Source of the DNA: DATGZX01 sp035296965
GTDB taxonomy: Bacteria; Planctomycetota; Planctomycetia; Gemmatales; Gemmataceae
DNA length: 47,088 nt
Direction of reading: 5' to 3'
Assembly (NCBI GenBank): GCA_035296965.1
Contig: DATGZX010000418.1
Location: forward strand, 1-47,088
Shown here: positions 23,931-33,388 of the stretch, one piece after another
Layout of the letters: each line of letters opens with the position of its first letter
Numbering within the stretch: position 1 is the stretch's first letter
Program-made: the position numbers and the translations under genes
The notes under the pieces: model-generated
The model's database searches: none
Told to the model about the DNA's origin: nothing
Seen by the model: the letters and a program-made list of their open reading frames with translations, nothing else

Positions 23931-25328
23931 ATGGGGCGTTCGTTTTTCTCGATGATCAGCTCATGGGTCCAGCTGGCGGCGGCTGTCCTTGTTGCTGCTG
24001 CCCCTCCGGGGGTTGTGGCCGACGATTGGCCCCAGTGGCTGGGCCCGATCCGGGACGGCGTCTGGCGCGAGACCGGCCTCCTCGACAAATTCCCGAAGGG
24101 CGGTCCCAAAGTACTGTGGAAAACACCCATCGGCACCGGCTACAGCGGGCCCGCTGTGGCCGGGAGCCTGCTCTATGTCATGGACCGGGAGAGAGCCAAG
24201 GACGCCTCGGGCAAGCCGCTGCCAGGCACCAAGGAGGGCTTCATCCGCGGCAACGAACGCATTCTCTGTATCAACGCTTCCGACGGCAAAATGGTTTGGA
24301 AGCATGAGTATGATTGCCCCTACAAGGTCTCCTATCCCAGCGGGCCACGCGTCACGCCCCTTGTTCAAGACGGTCGGGTATACACACTCGGCACGATGGG
24401 CGATCTGCTCTGCCTGGATGCCGCCAGTGGCGCCATTGTTTGGTCTAAGAACCTGCCCAAGGAGTACAAAGTCTCCACGCCACCGGTGTGGGGCTATGCG
24501 GGGCATTTGCTTTTGAACGGCGATCTGCTTTACAGCTTGGTGGGAGGCCCAGACAGCGCTGTGGTCGCGTTGCAAAAGGACACCGGAAAGGAAGCCTGGA
24601 AGGCGCTGACAACCGAGGAAATCGGCTACAGTCCACCCATGATCTACCAAGCCGGCGGCAAGCGTCAGTTGATCGTCTGGCATTCCGATTCGATCAATGG
24701 ACTCGATCCGCTCACCGGGCACGTGTACTGGACGCATCCATACCCGGCGGAGGGAAAGCCCCATCGGCCGACGGTGAATGTCGTCACCGTTCGGCGCATG
24801 GGCGATCTGTTGTTTATCAGCTCGGTCTTTCATGGTCCGCTCATGCTGAAGCTCGCGGCCGATCGTCCGGCGGTCACCATGCTGTGGGAAAAACCGCCAA
24901 AAAATCCGAACAAACTCGAAGGTTTGAATAGTCTTGTGCCCAGCCCCGTCCTCAAAGACGGGCTCATTTATGGCGTAGGCTTTGATGGCGGACTTGTCTG
25001 CCTGGAAGCCAGCACGGGCAAGCAGCTCTGGGAAACGTACGCGGCCAACGGAGGTCAGAAATCGGATTGCGGCACGGCGTTCCTCATCCCACAAGCGGAT
25101 CGGTTCGTGATCTTCAATGATCAAGGAGACCTGATCCTGGCGCACCTTAGTGCCAAGGGCTACCAAGAAACCGACCGCGCGCACATCATCGAGCCCGCTC
25201 AGGCGGCGCGTGGCCGCAAGGTCGTCTGGTCGCACCCGGCCTTCGCGCAGCGCTGCGTTTTTGCTCGCAATGACAAGGAGCTGATTTGCGTTTCCATGGC
25301 AGCCGCAGGCATTGCCGAGAGCAACTGA
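23931..25328 (+). CDS. Exported PQQ-like beta-propeller protein
   Basis: A protein of about 465 residues with an N-terminal signal peptide (FFSMISSWVQLAAAVLVAAAPPGVVA) and a PQQ-binding-like eight-bladed propeller: WPQWLGPIRDGVWRE opens it, and the blades carry the tell-tale W-x-x-P/GK pattern (DGKMVWKHEY, SGAIVWSKNL, TGKEAWKALT, TGHVYWTHPY, TGKQLWETYA). Such proteins in planctomycetes are usually called outer membrane protein assembly factor BamB-like or pyrrolo-quinoline quinone repeat proteins, but residues for PQQ or metal binding are not apparent, so it is probably a non-enzymatic scaffold. ATG 23931 is chosen for its GGAGG six bases upstream; an earlier start at 23901 has none. Confidence 0.87.
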   Translation: MGRSFFSMISSWVQLAAAVLVAAAPPGVVADDWPQWLGPIRDGVWRETGLLDKFPKGGPKVLWKTPIGTGYSGPAVAGSLLYVMDRERAKDASGKPLPGTKEGFIRGNERILCINASDGKMVWKHEYDCPYKVSYPSGPRVTPLVQDGRVYTLGTMGDLLCLDAASGAIVWSKNLPKEYKVSTPPVWGYAGHLLLNGDLLYSLVGGPDSAVVALQKDTGKEAWKALTTEEIGYSPPMIYQAGGKRQLIVWHSDSINGLDPLTGHVYWTHPYPAEGKPHRPTVNVVTVRRMGDLLFISSVFHGPLMLKLAADRPAVTMLWEKPPKNPNKLEGLNSLVPSPVLKDGLIYGVGFDGGLVCLEASTGKQLWETYAANGGQKSDCGTAFLIPQADRFVIFNDQGDLILAHLSAKGYQETDRAHIIEPAQAARGRKVVWSHPAFAQRCVFARNDKELICVSMAAAGIAESN

Positions 25329-25385
25329 ATCTTCTTGCGTCCAGTATGGTACCAGTTCCTCTACCAATTCTTTCAGGAGGCATCG

Positions 25386-25835
25386 ATGTTGTTGAAAGGC
25401 ACGCTCATATTGGTCATGGGACTTGGCTTGGTTGCCGACGCACCCAAAGACGAAGCCGCAAAAAAGGACCTGGAAAAACTGCAGGGCGATTGGATCTTGC
25501 AATCCCTCGAACACAAGGGAATGAAGTCACCCGAGGAGGCAGTCAAGACTTTCAGCCGAAAGATCAAGGAGAGCACGTACACGGCTACCTGGGAGACCGA
25601 GGAGGGGACGCATTCCGTGAGCGGCAAGATGACTCTTGATCCGACAAAAAGCCCAAAGATCTTGGAAGTGGTCTTCACAGAAGGCTCGGCGAAGGGCAAG
25701 AAGATGCTCGGCATTTACAAAATCGAAGGCGACACACAGACGATTTGCGTCGGCGATCCCGATAGCGGTACCCGGCCGACAGCTTTCGATTCCGACCAGG
25801 GAACGCTTGCCGTTTGGAAGCGAGCGAAGAGGTGA
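25386..25835 (+). CDS. TIGR03067-family planctomycete protein
   Basis: A protein of about 149 residues with a short hydrophobic N-terminus (LLKGTLILVMGLGLVADA) and the TIGR03067 domain: KDLEKLQGDWILQSLEHKGM opens it, and CVGDPDSGTRPTAFDSDQGT with a Trp-Lys-Arg end closes it. The family occurs in many copies per planctomycete genome, is predicted exported, and has no assigned function. The AGGAGG six bases before ATG 25386 fixes the start. It follows the propeller gene on the same strand by 57 bp, so the two may be co-transcribed. Confidence 0.85.
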   Translation: MLLKGTLILVMGLGLVADAPKDEAAKKDLEKLQGDWILQSLEHKGMKSPEEAVKTFSRKIKESTYTATWETEEGTHSVSGKMTLDPTKSPKILEVVFTEGSAKGKKMLGIYKIEGDTQTICVGDPDSGTRPTAFDSDQGTLAVWKRAKR

Positions 25836-26316
25836 GTTTGACGGGCAATAGGATCTTGGAACTCGTGGGAGCCGCAAAGGGCATTCCCCTGGCGTCGAGA
25901 GTCACTATTCTACTGGCGGCGGCAATTCTGCCGCCGCATCGTGCCGCAGATGGCCAAGGCCGAGAACACCGAGCGCGCCCTCGGCCCCCACGGCCGCCCA
26001 ACCGCCGACCCAGCGCCCTTCTCAGAGTACCGGCACATTTTCTGACGGCTGATTCGATCCACCAAGCTTTCCCACCAGGTTTTCGAGACGTGCCACAACT
26101 CTGCCTGCCGGGGGAAGCTTCGTCATGGGAAAGGCTTGAAAGCGGCGGTCTTTGTTCCTAAGCTATAAATTCGCTGCGCCTTAAGGTTCCGGTACCGCGA
26201 AGGAACGTAGAGCAGGGCCCTTCCCTCAACAGCTTTCATCCTCGAGCGGAGACTTCGTCGGCGCCTGATCTGGCGGCGGCTGCGTCACAGGCGCCCCTCA
26301 CCCATATGATTTGCCA
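25836..26316. other. 481-bp gap with a GC-rich hairpin, no convincing gene
   Basis: A perfect 9-bp stem (25916-25924 and 25929-25937, GCGGCGGCA/TGCCGCCGC) sits about 80 bp after the TIGR03067 gene; it has no T-tract, so it may be a repeat rather than a terminator. A short open frame of 31 residues (25950-26045, MAKAENTERALGPHGRPTAD) has protein-like composition and could be the tail of a degraded gene, but no ribosome site precedes it. Nothing else is recognisable. Confidence 0.45.
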
Positions 26317-28800
26317 ATGACAAAAAGACCAGCGCTCAGGTTGGGACTGCTTCCTACCCTGGGGGCGTGCCTGTTGCTATCCAGCGTGGCCCGGGCTCAG
26401 GACGCCGAGCCTTTAGGTGTTGCCACGCCAGCCCTGGCTGGCGTGCGCTCCTGGTTGACCGACAGCTGGGCCACGCTTGAGGTAACGGTTGTGAACCGAG
26501 GCAGGGAAGACCGGGCTGCTCGGGTGGTTGTCTTCTTCCCCGATCGGCCCGACGTCCAATATGCCCGCGATGTCTGGGTGCCTGCCCGGTCGATTCGCTC
26601 CACCTCGATGCTCCTCGGCCCCCCTCCTCTGGAGGCGACCTTAGCGTCCTCGCGCGATGTGGAGTTCCTCCTCTACGATCGCACCGGAGGGCAGGAGCGC
26701 CTGGTGCTGCCGGCCGGCCAAGAGCGGGTTCGCGCCCGCAGCTTCCTTTACCATCCGCGGGATCCAATCACCAGCACGCTGTTGGACCAAAGCGAGGCGA
26801 CCTTCAACACCGTTAACGAATTGACCCCGGCAGGTGAGGAAGCGGTTCAGCTTCTGCAAACGTTTCGCCATGCTGCACGAATGAAATCCTTGCACGTCGA
26901 GATGGTGCAGGACCGGTTCCTACCTCCCATGTTCGAGGGCTTCGACGGCGTCGATTGCTTCGTTGTCGCAGGTCGCCGCATCGCCGATGACCCGGCCGGC
27001 GCCCGGGCGCTGCGCTCCTGGATCGAGCAGGGCGGCACGGCCTGGGTCATGCTCGACCTGACCGACCCGGATGTCGTTGCTCGCCTCTTGGGCGATAGCC
27101 TCCCCTTTCAAGTCGTCGATCGCACCAGCATAGTCCGCTCCCAGATCATCAGCCTGGCGCTCGGCTCGAAGGAGCAGAGCCATCCGTTGGAGTTCGATCG
27201 GCCCGTCGACGTCGTGCGCGTGCTGGTCACTGCGGAGGACCAGGTTCTGCAAACGATCAATGGCTGGCCGGCCGCGTTTTTCCGTCCGTTCGGCCGGGGC
27301 CAGGTGCTTTTCACCACGGTCGGGGCACGGGCATGGACTCGGGAGAGAGCCAAGGACGATCCCCAGGCCCCCCCGGGTTTCCCTAACCTTCCGGTGCCGC
27401 TGACGCCCCTGGAGGAGCTAAGCCGCAGGTTTGGCGTGAGACCAGAGCCGCTATCCATCTTTACGGAAGCCCTCGAACCGATTGCAGTCGGGGAGGTTGG
27501 TTACTCGGTCCCCGAGCGGGGCCTGGCGGTGCTGATTTTTGGGGTCTTCTTGCTGGCTGTTCTCGGCCTGGGAATCGTGCTGCAGCGGCAGCAATTGACG
27601 ATTGCCGGCCTTGCCGGGCCCGCGGCGGCGGTGGTGGCCGCAGCGGTGTTTCTGTTCGTCGGCAACGCCACGCGGCACGCCGTGCCGCCCACGGTGGCCG
27701 CCGCAGAGATCGTCCATGTCGCTCCCGCAACCGGCGAGCAGGTGGCCGCCGGGGTGCTGGCTCAGTACCGGCCGGAAGGGGGCGTGCTGCCGGTCAGCTC
27801 CACCGAGGGAGGAGTTCTCGATCTGGACACCTCCGGGATCCAGGGACAGACACAACGCCGGGTGATGACCGACACCCAGGCCTGGCGCTGGGAGGACCTG
27901 GCCCTGCCAGCAGGGATGCGCCTGGGCCGATTTGAGCATGTGGTCCGCACAGGGGAGCCCCTGTCGGCCATCACCCGATTCGGCCCCGACGGTCTCATGG
28001 GACGGGTGACAGCCGGCACTTACCGAGAACTTACCGACGCCCTGATCCGGGGACCAACACACCGCCACGCGGCCATCCGGATAGGACTCGATGGCACTTT
28101 CAGCGCTGGGACCGAGGATCTCCTGCCACCCGGACAGTACCTTGCCGACGTGGTCCTGACCGACAGACAGCAGCGCCGCGTGGAGGTTTACAAGCGGCTG
28201 TTGACCAGATCGGGTCCCGAGCAGCCCGATGACCGCAGCGTTCTCTTCGCCTGGGCCAAGCCCCCCGGTTTGCCATTCGCGTTCGAGCCCGAGGCGCGCA
28301 CGGCTGATGCCACACTGTTGGTCATCCCGCTGGAATTCGTACGCACCCAGCCAGGCACCCACGTGACTGTGCCGGCTGCCTTCTTGCCGTGTCTGCGCGT
28401 TTTCGGCGACAAGATCGGCAATCCGATCACCGAGTCCGGAACAGCAGCGGATATGCGTCTCCGTTTTCAGGTGCCTCACTCGCTGCTGCCGTTCTCGGTT
28501 GAGCGAGCCCGCCTCGTTGTCAAGGTAATTGCTCCAGGCCGCCGTTTCAGGGTGGCCGGGTACGACGGCGATAAGCTGGTCGAGCTGCGTGCGGTGGACG
28601 GCCCGGCCGACGTCATTCCCGTGGATATCACTCAAGAGGCTTTGCTCCGGCTGGACGATAAGGGAGCCTTGTATGTAAACGTTGCAGTGGGCGAACTCCC
28701 CGCGCAACAGGAGGGCAATGGCACCGGCGGCGGCGGGTCAAGATGGTCGATCGAGTCGATCGATCTTGAAGTTGAAGGCCGGACGTTGCCGGTCGAGTAG
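26317..28800 (+). CDS. Large envelope protein encoded with an ABC transporter
   Basis: A protein of about 827 residues with a signal peptide (LGLLPTLGACLLLSSVARAQ). Residues about 35-110 look like a CARDB/Ig-like beta domain (WATLEVTVVNRGREDRAARV). Residues about 160-330 look like a glutamine-amidotransferase-like Rossmann fold (FDGVDCFVVAGRRIADDP...RSWIEQGGTAWVMLDL). Two membrane helices follow at about 405-430 and 432-455 (AVLIFGVFLLAVLGLGIVLQ; GPAAAVVAAAVFLFVGNA), then a second large extracytoplasmic domain of about 370 residues. I do not recognise it as a named family. It is the first gene of an operon with an ABC ATPase, a double-length permease and a HEAT protein, so it may be the periplasmic partner of that transporter, as GldG is in gliding-type ABC systems. 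The start is uncertain: ATG 26317, or TTG 26311. Confidence 0.75.
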   Translation: MTKRPALRLGLLPTLGACLLLSSVARAQDAEPLGVATPALAGVRSWLTDSWATLEVTVVNRGREDRAARVVVFFPDRPDVQYARDVWVPARSIRSTSMLLGPPPLEATLASSRDVEFLLYDRTGGQERLVLPAGQERVRARSFLYHPRDPITSTLLDQSEATFNTVNELTPAGEEAVQLLQTFRHAARMKSLHVEMVQDRFLPPMFEGFDGVDCFVVAGRRIADDPAGARALRSWIEQGGTAWVMLDLTDPDVVARLLGDSLPFQVVDRTSIVRSQIISLALGSKEQSHPLEFDRPVDVVRVLVTAEDQVLQTINGWPAAFFRPFGRGQVLFTTVGARAWTRERAKDDPQAPPGFPNLPVPLTPLEELSRRFGVRPEPLSIFTEALEPIAVGEVGYSVPERGLAVLIFGVFLLAVLGLGIVLQRQQLTIAGLAGPAAAVVAAAVFLFVGNATRHAVPPTVAAAEIVHVAPATGEQVAAGVLAQYRPEGGVLPVSSTEGGVLDLDTSGIQGQTQRRVMTDTQAWRWEDLALPAGMRLGRFEHVVRTGEPLSAITRFGPDGLMGRVTAGTYRELTDALIRGPTHRHAAIRIGLDGTFSAGTEDLLPPGQYLADVVLTDRQQRRVEVYKRLLTRSGPEQPDDRSVLFAWAKPPGLPFAFEPEARTADATLLVIPLEFVRTQPGTHVTVPAAFLPCLRVFGDKIGNPITESGTAADMRLRFQVPHSLLPFSVERARLVVKVIAPGRRFRVAGYDGDKLVELRAVDGPADVIPVDITQEALLRLDDKGALYVNVAVGELPAQQEGNGTGGGGSRWSIESIDLEVEGRTLPVE

Positions 28801-28824
28801 CTGAGCCTGTCAGAGGGTCGAAAC

Positions 28825-29817
28825 GTGCGCGCTGTCGAGCCGGTGGTGGTAGCCAAGGAACTGACGAAGAAGTACGGCGATTTTGTCGCCCTGGACCGGC
28901 TGACCATGTCCGTCGAGCGCGGTCAAATTCTGGGGTTCATCGGACCCAATGGCGCCGGCAAAACCACCACCATCAAGATCTTCGTCGGTCTGGCGCGTCC
29001 CACTTCCGGCCAGGCCACGGTAGCCGGTGCCGACTGCGCCGGCGAACCGCGGCGAATCAAACGGCTGATCGGCTACATGCCCGACACGTTTGGTTCCTAC
29101 GATAACATGCGCGTCAGCGAGTACCTCGATTTCTTCGGCGCCGCCTTCGGCATTCCCCGCCGCGAGCGCCAGTTGCGGATCGGCGCGGCGCTTGATACGG
29201 CGGGTGCCCAGCACTTTCACGATCTGTACGTCGAGAGCTTGAGCCACGGCATGCGCCAGCGGGTCGGCCTGGCCCGCACTCTCTTGCACGACCCGCCGGT
29301 TCTCATCCTCGACGAGCCGACCAACGGCCTGGATCCCCAGGCCCGCATCGAGATGCGCCAACTCCTTCTCCAGCTTGCCGAACGCGGCAAGACCCTGCTG
29401 GTAACCAGCCACGTCCTCCCTGAGCTTTCGCGCATCTGTCATCGCGTGGCGATCATCACGCGCGGCCGACTCCGGGCCTTTGGCACGCTGTCCGAGGTCA
29501 CCCGCCAGCTCAATCCCTTGCGCGAAATGGAAGTGTTGCTGACCCGGACCGACGCCATCGGCAAGGTGGCCGAGATCGTCCGGCAGCACTTGGAAGAGGG
29601 CGCGGACGTCGAAACCTCGGCCGCCGAGTTGGCGGTCCGGTTCCGGACCGCGCGCCGTGAAGAGGATTTGGCCACGTTGCTGGCCGCGCTCGTTGCCGCC
29701 GGATTGGACGTGACCCAGTTCCGCGAAGTGCAGTCCGATCTGGAAGAGGCCTTCCTGACAGTGGCCCGCTCCGATGCGCAGGCTGTGCCCGCGTTGCGAG
29801 GGGGGGCCGCGGTGTGA
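28825..29817 (+). CDS. ABC transporter ATP-binding protein
   Basis: This 330-residue ATPase has Walker A GPNGAGKT (40-47), the signature LSHGMRQRV, Walker B VLILDEPTNGLD and the switch histidine in TSHVLPE. A C-terminal domain of about 100 residues (from LNPLREMEVLLTRTDA) resembles that of other ABC-2 export ATPases. It uses GTG at 28825, seven bases after GAGGGT, and its stop overlaps the start of the permease gene (GTGA), so the two are translationally coupled. It energises the permease encoded next; the upstream envelope protein lies only 24 bp before. Confidence 0.92.
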   Translation: MRAVEPVVVAKELTKKYGDFVALDRLTMSVERGQILGFIGPNGAGKTTTIKIFVGLARPTSGQATVAGADCAGEPRRIKRLIGYMPDTFGSYDNMRVSEYLDFFGAAFGIPRRERQLRIGAALDTAGAQHFHDLYVESLSHGMRQRVGLARTLLHDPPVLILDEPTNGLDPQARIEMRQLLLQLAERGKTLLVTSHVLPELSRICHRVAIITRGRLRAFGTLSEVTRQLNPLREMEVLLTRTDAIGKVAEIVRQHLEEGADVETSAAELAVRFRTARREEDLATLLAALVAAGLDVTQFREVQSDLEEAFLTVARSDAQAVPALRGGAAV

Positions 29818-31469
29818 ACGCAATCGTCCGGCGCGAGCTCCTTGAACTCCTGCGCACGCGCAAGGTCCTGGCCCTGGAGGCCGGTCTGGCCCTGGCCTGC
29901 GCTCTCCTCGTCCTGCTACGTTGGCCGACGGGGGGCGTGGCAGACCTGAGCGGCACCCGCTCGCTCGAGGTTCTCCGCCTGTTCGGCTACACGGCACTGG
30001 CCGGCATTCTCTTCGCAGTCCCGGCGTTTCCAGCCACGGCGCTGGTTCGCGAGAAGGTCCGAGGCACCCTGGCACTCTTGTTGACGGCCCCCCTGTCGGG
30101 GACGTCGATTTACCTCGGCAAGCTGGCCGCGTCGCTGGGCTTTACCGCCGTCCTCCTCCTCATGACCCTGCCCGCCGCAGCTGCCTGTTACGCGCTGGGC
30201 GGCACGACGCGTGAAGGAGGGGTGGCGTTACTTTATGTATCCTTGGCGCTCGCAGCTTTGCAGATTGCTACACTGGCTCTCCTGGTCAGCAGCCGTGCCC
30301 AGTCGACCGATGGTGCCCTGCGCGCCACGTATGCTCTGGTGCTGGCCGTCAGCGTGCTGCCCCTGGCCCCGCAATGGCTGTTTCAGGGCAGCGCGGACTT
30401 AGTGGGCACCCTGCTGAGCTGGTTTCGTTCGCTGTCGCCCCTTCCCGCCGTGCTGGAGTGCCTCGGTCAGGGAGACGTCGGGTCACACGGCATGTCGGCC
30501 GACGGCGGCAGCATTCTTCGCTACGCCGTGCTCGCGGTGGCCACGAGCCTGGGCTCTGCCGTGGCGACCATTTGGCGCCTCGACCACATGCTCCTCGACC
30601 GGGCCAGGCCCGCCGGCGTCATGACCGAAGACCGGAGCGCGCTGGCGCGCTGGGCGCGCCGATTTCTCTTCGTGGTCGATCCACGGCGGCGGACGCGCGG
30701 CATCGGCGACTGGGCCAATCCGGTCACGGCCAAGGAATTCCGCAGCCGGCGCCTTGGTCGCTCGCACTGGACTCTGCGGCTCATCGCCCTTAGCGCCATA
30801 CTTTCACTGGTACTCAGCTACCTGGCGGCGGTTGGCGCCCTGGGGTGGGGAGTCGAGGACATCGGCGGCGTCCTCGTGCTGATGCAAATTGCCGTGCTGC
30901 TGCTGTTCGCACCCAGCGTGGCGGCGGGCCTGATCAGCAGCGAGCGCGAGAGCGGCAGCTGGCAACTCCTGCGCATGACCCCTCTGGCGCCTGGCCGGAT
31001 CCTGCGCGGCAAGCTCTTCAGCGTGGCCTGGCCTCTACTGTTACTCCTGTGCGCCACCTTGCCGGGTTACTTGGTCATGATGTCGGTCAAGCCGGAGCTG
31101 GTGCTGCAAATGCGGCGCGTCGTCGTCAGCCTGGCGCTGACTGCTGTCTTCACCGTTGCAGTCAGTGCCGCTGCCAGCAGCTTCTCCCGATCGACGGCGG
31201 CCGCTACGACACTGTCGTATTTGGTGCTGCTGACTATCTGCCTGGGGCCACTCCTGATCTGGCTGGGGCGCGGCGCCCCATTCGGTCCCCGCACCGTCGA
31301 GGTTGCCCTGCTCATGAGCCCCGTGGCCGCGGCCCTGCAGGCTGCCGGAACGCCGGGGTTCGCCACCTACCAGCTATTGCCCGCCAACTGGTGGCTCATC
31401 GGCAGTAGCAGCGTGGCCCTGCTCGCCTTGCTGACGGTGCGGACCTGGCAGCTCTACCGGCCGGAATGA
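29814..31469 (+). CDS. Double-length ABC-2 permease (two tandem halves)
   Basis: A 551-residue membrane protein that appears to be two fused ABC-2 permease halves. The first half begins with a cytoplasmic helix (MNAIVRRELLELLRTRK) and has the coupling segment EKVRGTLALLLTAPLSGTSI near 80-100; the second begins near residue 300 (WANPVTAKEFRSRRLGRSHW) and has ERESGSWQLLRMTPLAPGRI near 376-396. Each half has about six hydrophobic segments. One ATPase dimer plus this single polypeptide could form a complete exporter. The GTG start overlaps the ATPase stop codon. The substrate is not evident; such fused permeases occur in planctomycete and GldF-like systems. Confidence 0.88.
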   Translation: MNAIVRRELLELLRTRKVLALEAGLALACALLVLLRWPTGGVADLSGTRSLEVLRLFGYTALAGILFAVPAFPATALVREKVRGTLALLLTAPLSGTSIYLGKLAASLGFTAVLLLMTLPAAAACYALGGTTREGGVALLYVSLALAALQIATLALLVSSRAQSTDGALRATYALVLAVSVLPLAPQWLFQGSADLVGTLLSWFRSLSPLPAVLECLGQGDVGSHGMSADGGSILRYAVLAVATSLGSAVATIWRLDHMLLDRARPAGVMTEDRSALARWARRFLFVVDPRRRTRGIGDWANPVTAKEFRSRRLGRSHWTLRLIALSAILSLVLSYLAAVGALGWGVEDIGGVLVLMQIAVLLLFAPSVAAGLISSERESGSWQLLRMTPLAPGRILRGKLFSVAWPLLLLLCATLPGYLVMMSVKPELVLQMRRVVVSLALTAVFTVAVSAAASSFSRSTAAATTLSYLVLLTICLGPLLIWLGRGAPFGPRTVEVALLMSPVAAALQAAGTPGFATYQLLPANWWLIGSSSVALLALLTVRTWQLYRPE

Positions 31470-31530
31470 GCGAGGTTGATCGCCCAGCAGCAGCTCGACG
31501 ACGAACTCTTCGCAACGGGACGAAACTCCG

Positions 31531-33339
31531 ATGAACAGACCACTACCCTTTCTCCTTTCTTCTTCCTCCTTCCTGCTTCTGTCTGTCCTGATTTCCCCAG
31601 CCCAGGGCTCCGATGAGGTCGTCGGCTCGATCATGTATCGAAGCCCGGAGCTTCCGCATGTGACGCAGGTTCCGAAATTCACGGAGGGACTAACGCCTCT
31701 GTGGCTAAAGGGCCTGGCCAGGTCCGAGGCGGAATCGCAGCGCCAGGCCGCCTTCAGCATTGCCCTGGCACACCGGTTCGGCATGAAGGGGCTGGAGACA
31801 ACGGTGGCTCCTCTCGCTCAGGCGCTCGACCGGGCAGAGGATCCAGGCGTGCAGCTAGCGATTGTGGCGGCGCTCGTCAGGCTGGACGCTCGGCAAACCG
31901 CGCCAAAGCTCTTCCAGAAAGCGCAGTCCGGCGACAGCGACCTGCGCGATCTGATCGAGCCGGCCCTGGCACACTGGGATTATCGGCCCGCGCGTGCGGT
32001 TTGGCTGGAGCGCCTCGGCCAGCCGGAACCGGTCCGCGCCGGCCTTCTCCTGGCGATCCGCGCTCTGGGACAGGTGCGCGAGGCCGGGGCCATCCCTCGT
32101 CTTCGCGAGCTGGTCCTCTCGCGCCGCAGCCCGGCGCCTGTCCGTCTCGAAGCCGCCCGCGCCCTGGGGAGCATCCGCACCTCCGGCTCCGAAAAAGATG
32201 CCCGGAGCCTGGCTGCCGATGACACGCCCCAAGGAATTGTGGCCCGTCTGGCCGCGGCTGCCCTGCTCCGCCACCATGCCGGGGCGGAGGCTGTCGGGAT
32301 CTTGCAGCAGCTGGCCACTGACGCCGAGCCCACAGTCAGCGCAGCCGCGCTCGAACGGCTCATCGAGATCGACCCGAAACTCGTCCTCCCCGTGTTGCCT
32401 CGCGTGTACCCTAACCCCGATGCCAAAGTGCAGTTGCACGTCCTTGACGTGCTCGATAAATTGCCGACCCAGGAACATCTTCGACTCCTGGCTGACAGGC
32501 TCGACCACGAGCATCCGAAAGTACGTAACACGGCCCGCCGCTACCTCCGACAGCACGCCGCGCGCCCAGCGGAGCGGGACTACATCCTTCAGCAGGGGAC
32601 CCGTCTATTGAACGCCGCGGGCTGGCGCGGCCAGGAGCAATCTGCCATCCTCCTCGTTTCGCTCGACTTTGCACAGGCCAGCGGGCGTCTCGTGGAACTC
32701 CTTTCGAGCAGCAGGCCCGAGGCAGCGGTGACAGCCGCCTGGGCTCTCAGACGGCTGGCAGTTCCCGCCACCCAGGCACCCGCCCTCGCGTACCTCCGCC
32801 GCTACTACGAGCAGATGTTGGCACGGGAGCGCCTGTCCTTGTCTGTGGATGACTCCGATCAGCAGCTCTCCCATTTGGTCCAGTTTCTGGGACAGAGCCG
32901 CTACGAGCCGTCGGCAGCTCTCATCCGGCAGCTGCTGCCGCGCCAGGTTGACTCCGGTAATCCGGCGGGCGTTGAGACCAGAGCAGCTGCTGCCTGGGCA
33001 CTTGGGTTCTTGAATGAAAAAAAGCCCGCTCCCCTGGTGATCGTAGCCCTTGAAAAAAGGCTCTCGGACCTCGGCAATCCTTCTACTCGTCGTCTCCCTG
33101 AAGATATGCGCGTGCGCAGGCAGTCCGCCATCTCGCTGGGCCGCATGAAGGCCAGCGCTACCCTGGACTCATTGCGGCGGTTCTCTTCGAAAAGTGCTTC
33201 GCTTCAGCCCCTCGGGAGTGCCTGCGGTTGGGCAATCGAACAGATCACTGGCGAAAAGCTGCCGCCGCCGGACATCGTTGAGTATCCCCTGGGACGCTGG
33301 TTCCTGGCTCCGTTCGAACCGACGAAGCCTGACCAGTGA
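31531..33339 (+). CDS. Exported HEAT-repeat protein of the ABC operon
   Basis: A 602-residue protein with a signal peptide (PLPFLLSSSSFLLLSVLISPAQG) followed by a long series of HEAT-like repeats. Examples are RAGLLLAIRALGQVREAGAI, VRLEAARALGSIRTSGSEKD, VSAAALERLIEIDPKLVLPV and the AAAWALGFLNEKKPAPLVIV block. Such solenoids bind other proteins. It lies 61 bp after the permease gene on the same strand and ends the operon, so it may dock to the envelope protein or transporter outside the cytoplasm. No catalytic motif is visible. GGGAC lies before the ATG. Confidence 0.82.
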   Translation: MNRPLPFLLSSSSFLLLSVLISPAQGSDEVVGSIMYRSPELPHVTQVPKFTEGLTPLWLKGLARSEAESQRQAAFSIALAHRFGMKGLETTVAPLAQALDRAEDPGVQLAIVAALVRLDARQTAPKLFQKAQSGDSDLRDLIEPALAHWDYRPARAVWLERLGQPEPVRAGLLLAIRALGQVREAGAIPRLRELVLSRRSPAPVRLEAARALGSIRTSGSEKDARSLAADDTPQGIVARLAAAALLRHHAGAEAVGILQQLATDAEPTVSAAALERLIEIDPKLVLPVLPRVYPNPDAKVQLHVLDVLDKLPTQEHLRLLADRLDHEHPKVRNTARRYLRQHAARPAERDYILQQGTRLLNAAGWRGQEQSAILLVSLDFAQASGRLVELLSSSRPEAAVTAAWALRRLAVPATQAPALAYLRRYYEQMLARERLSLSVDDSDQQLSHLVQFLGQSRYEPSAALIRQLLPRQVDSGNPAGVETRAAAAWALGFLNEKKPAPLVIVALEKRLSDLGNPSTRRLPEDMRVRRQSAISLGRMKASATLDSLRRFSSKSASLQPLGSACGWAIEQITGEKLPPPDIVEYPLGRWFLAPFEPTKPDQ

Positions 33340-33388
33340 TCGACAACGACGACAGCTGGCGATGATCGGCTCGACAGCAAATGGTCCC

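Noticed and set aside
23961..25514. 517-residue open frame on the minus strand opposite the beta-propeller gene
   Set aside because: The plus strand shows regular propeller blades, a signal peptide and a ribosome site; the antisense frame has none and covers parts of two genes.
28810..30075. 421-residue open frame on the minus strand opposite the ABC ATPase
   Set aside because: It overlaps the ATPase with its Walker motifs and the start of the permease; only G+C bias keeps it open.
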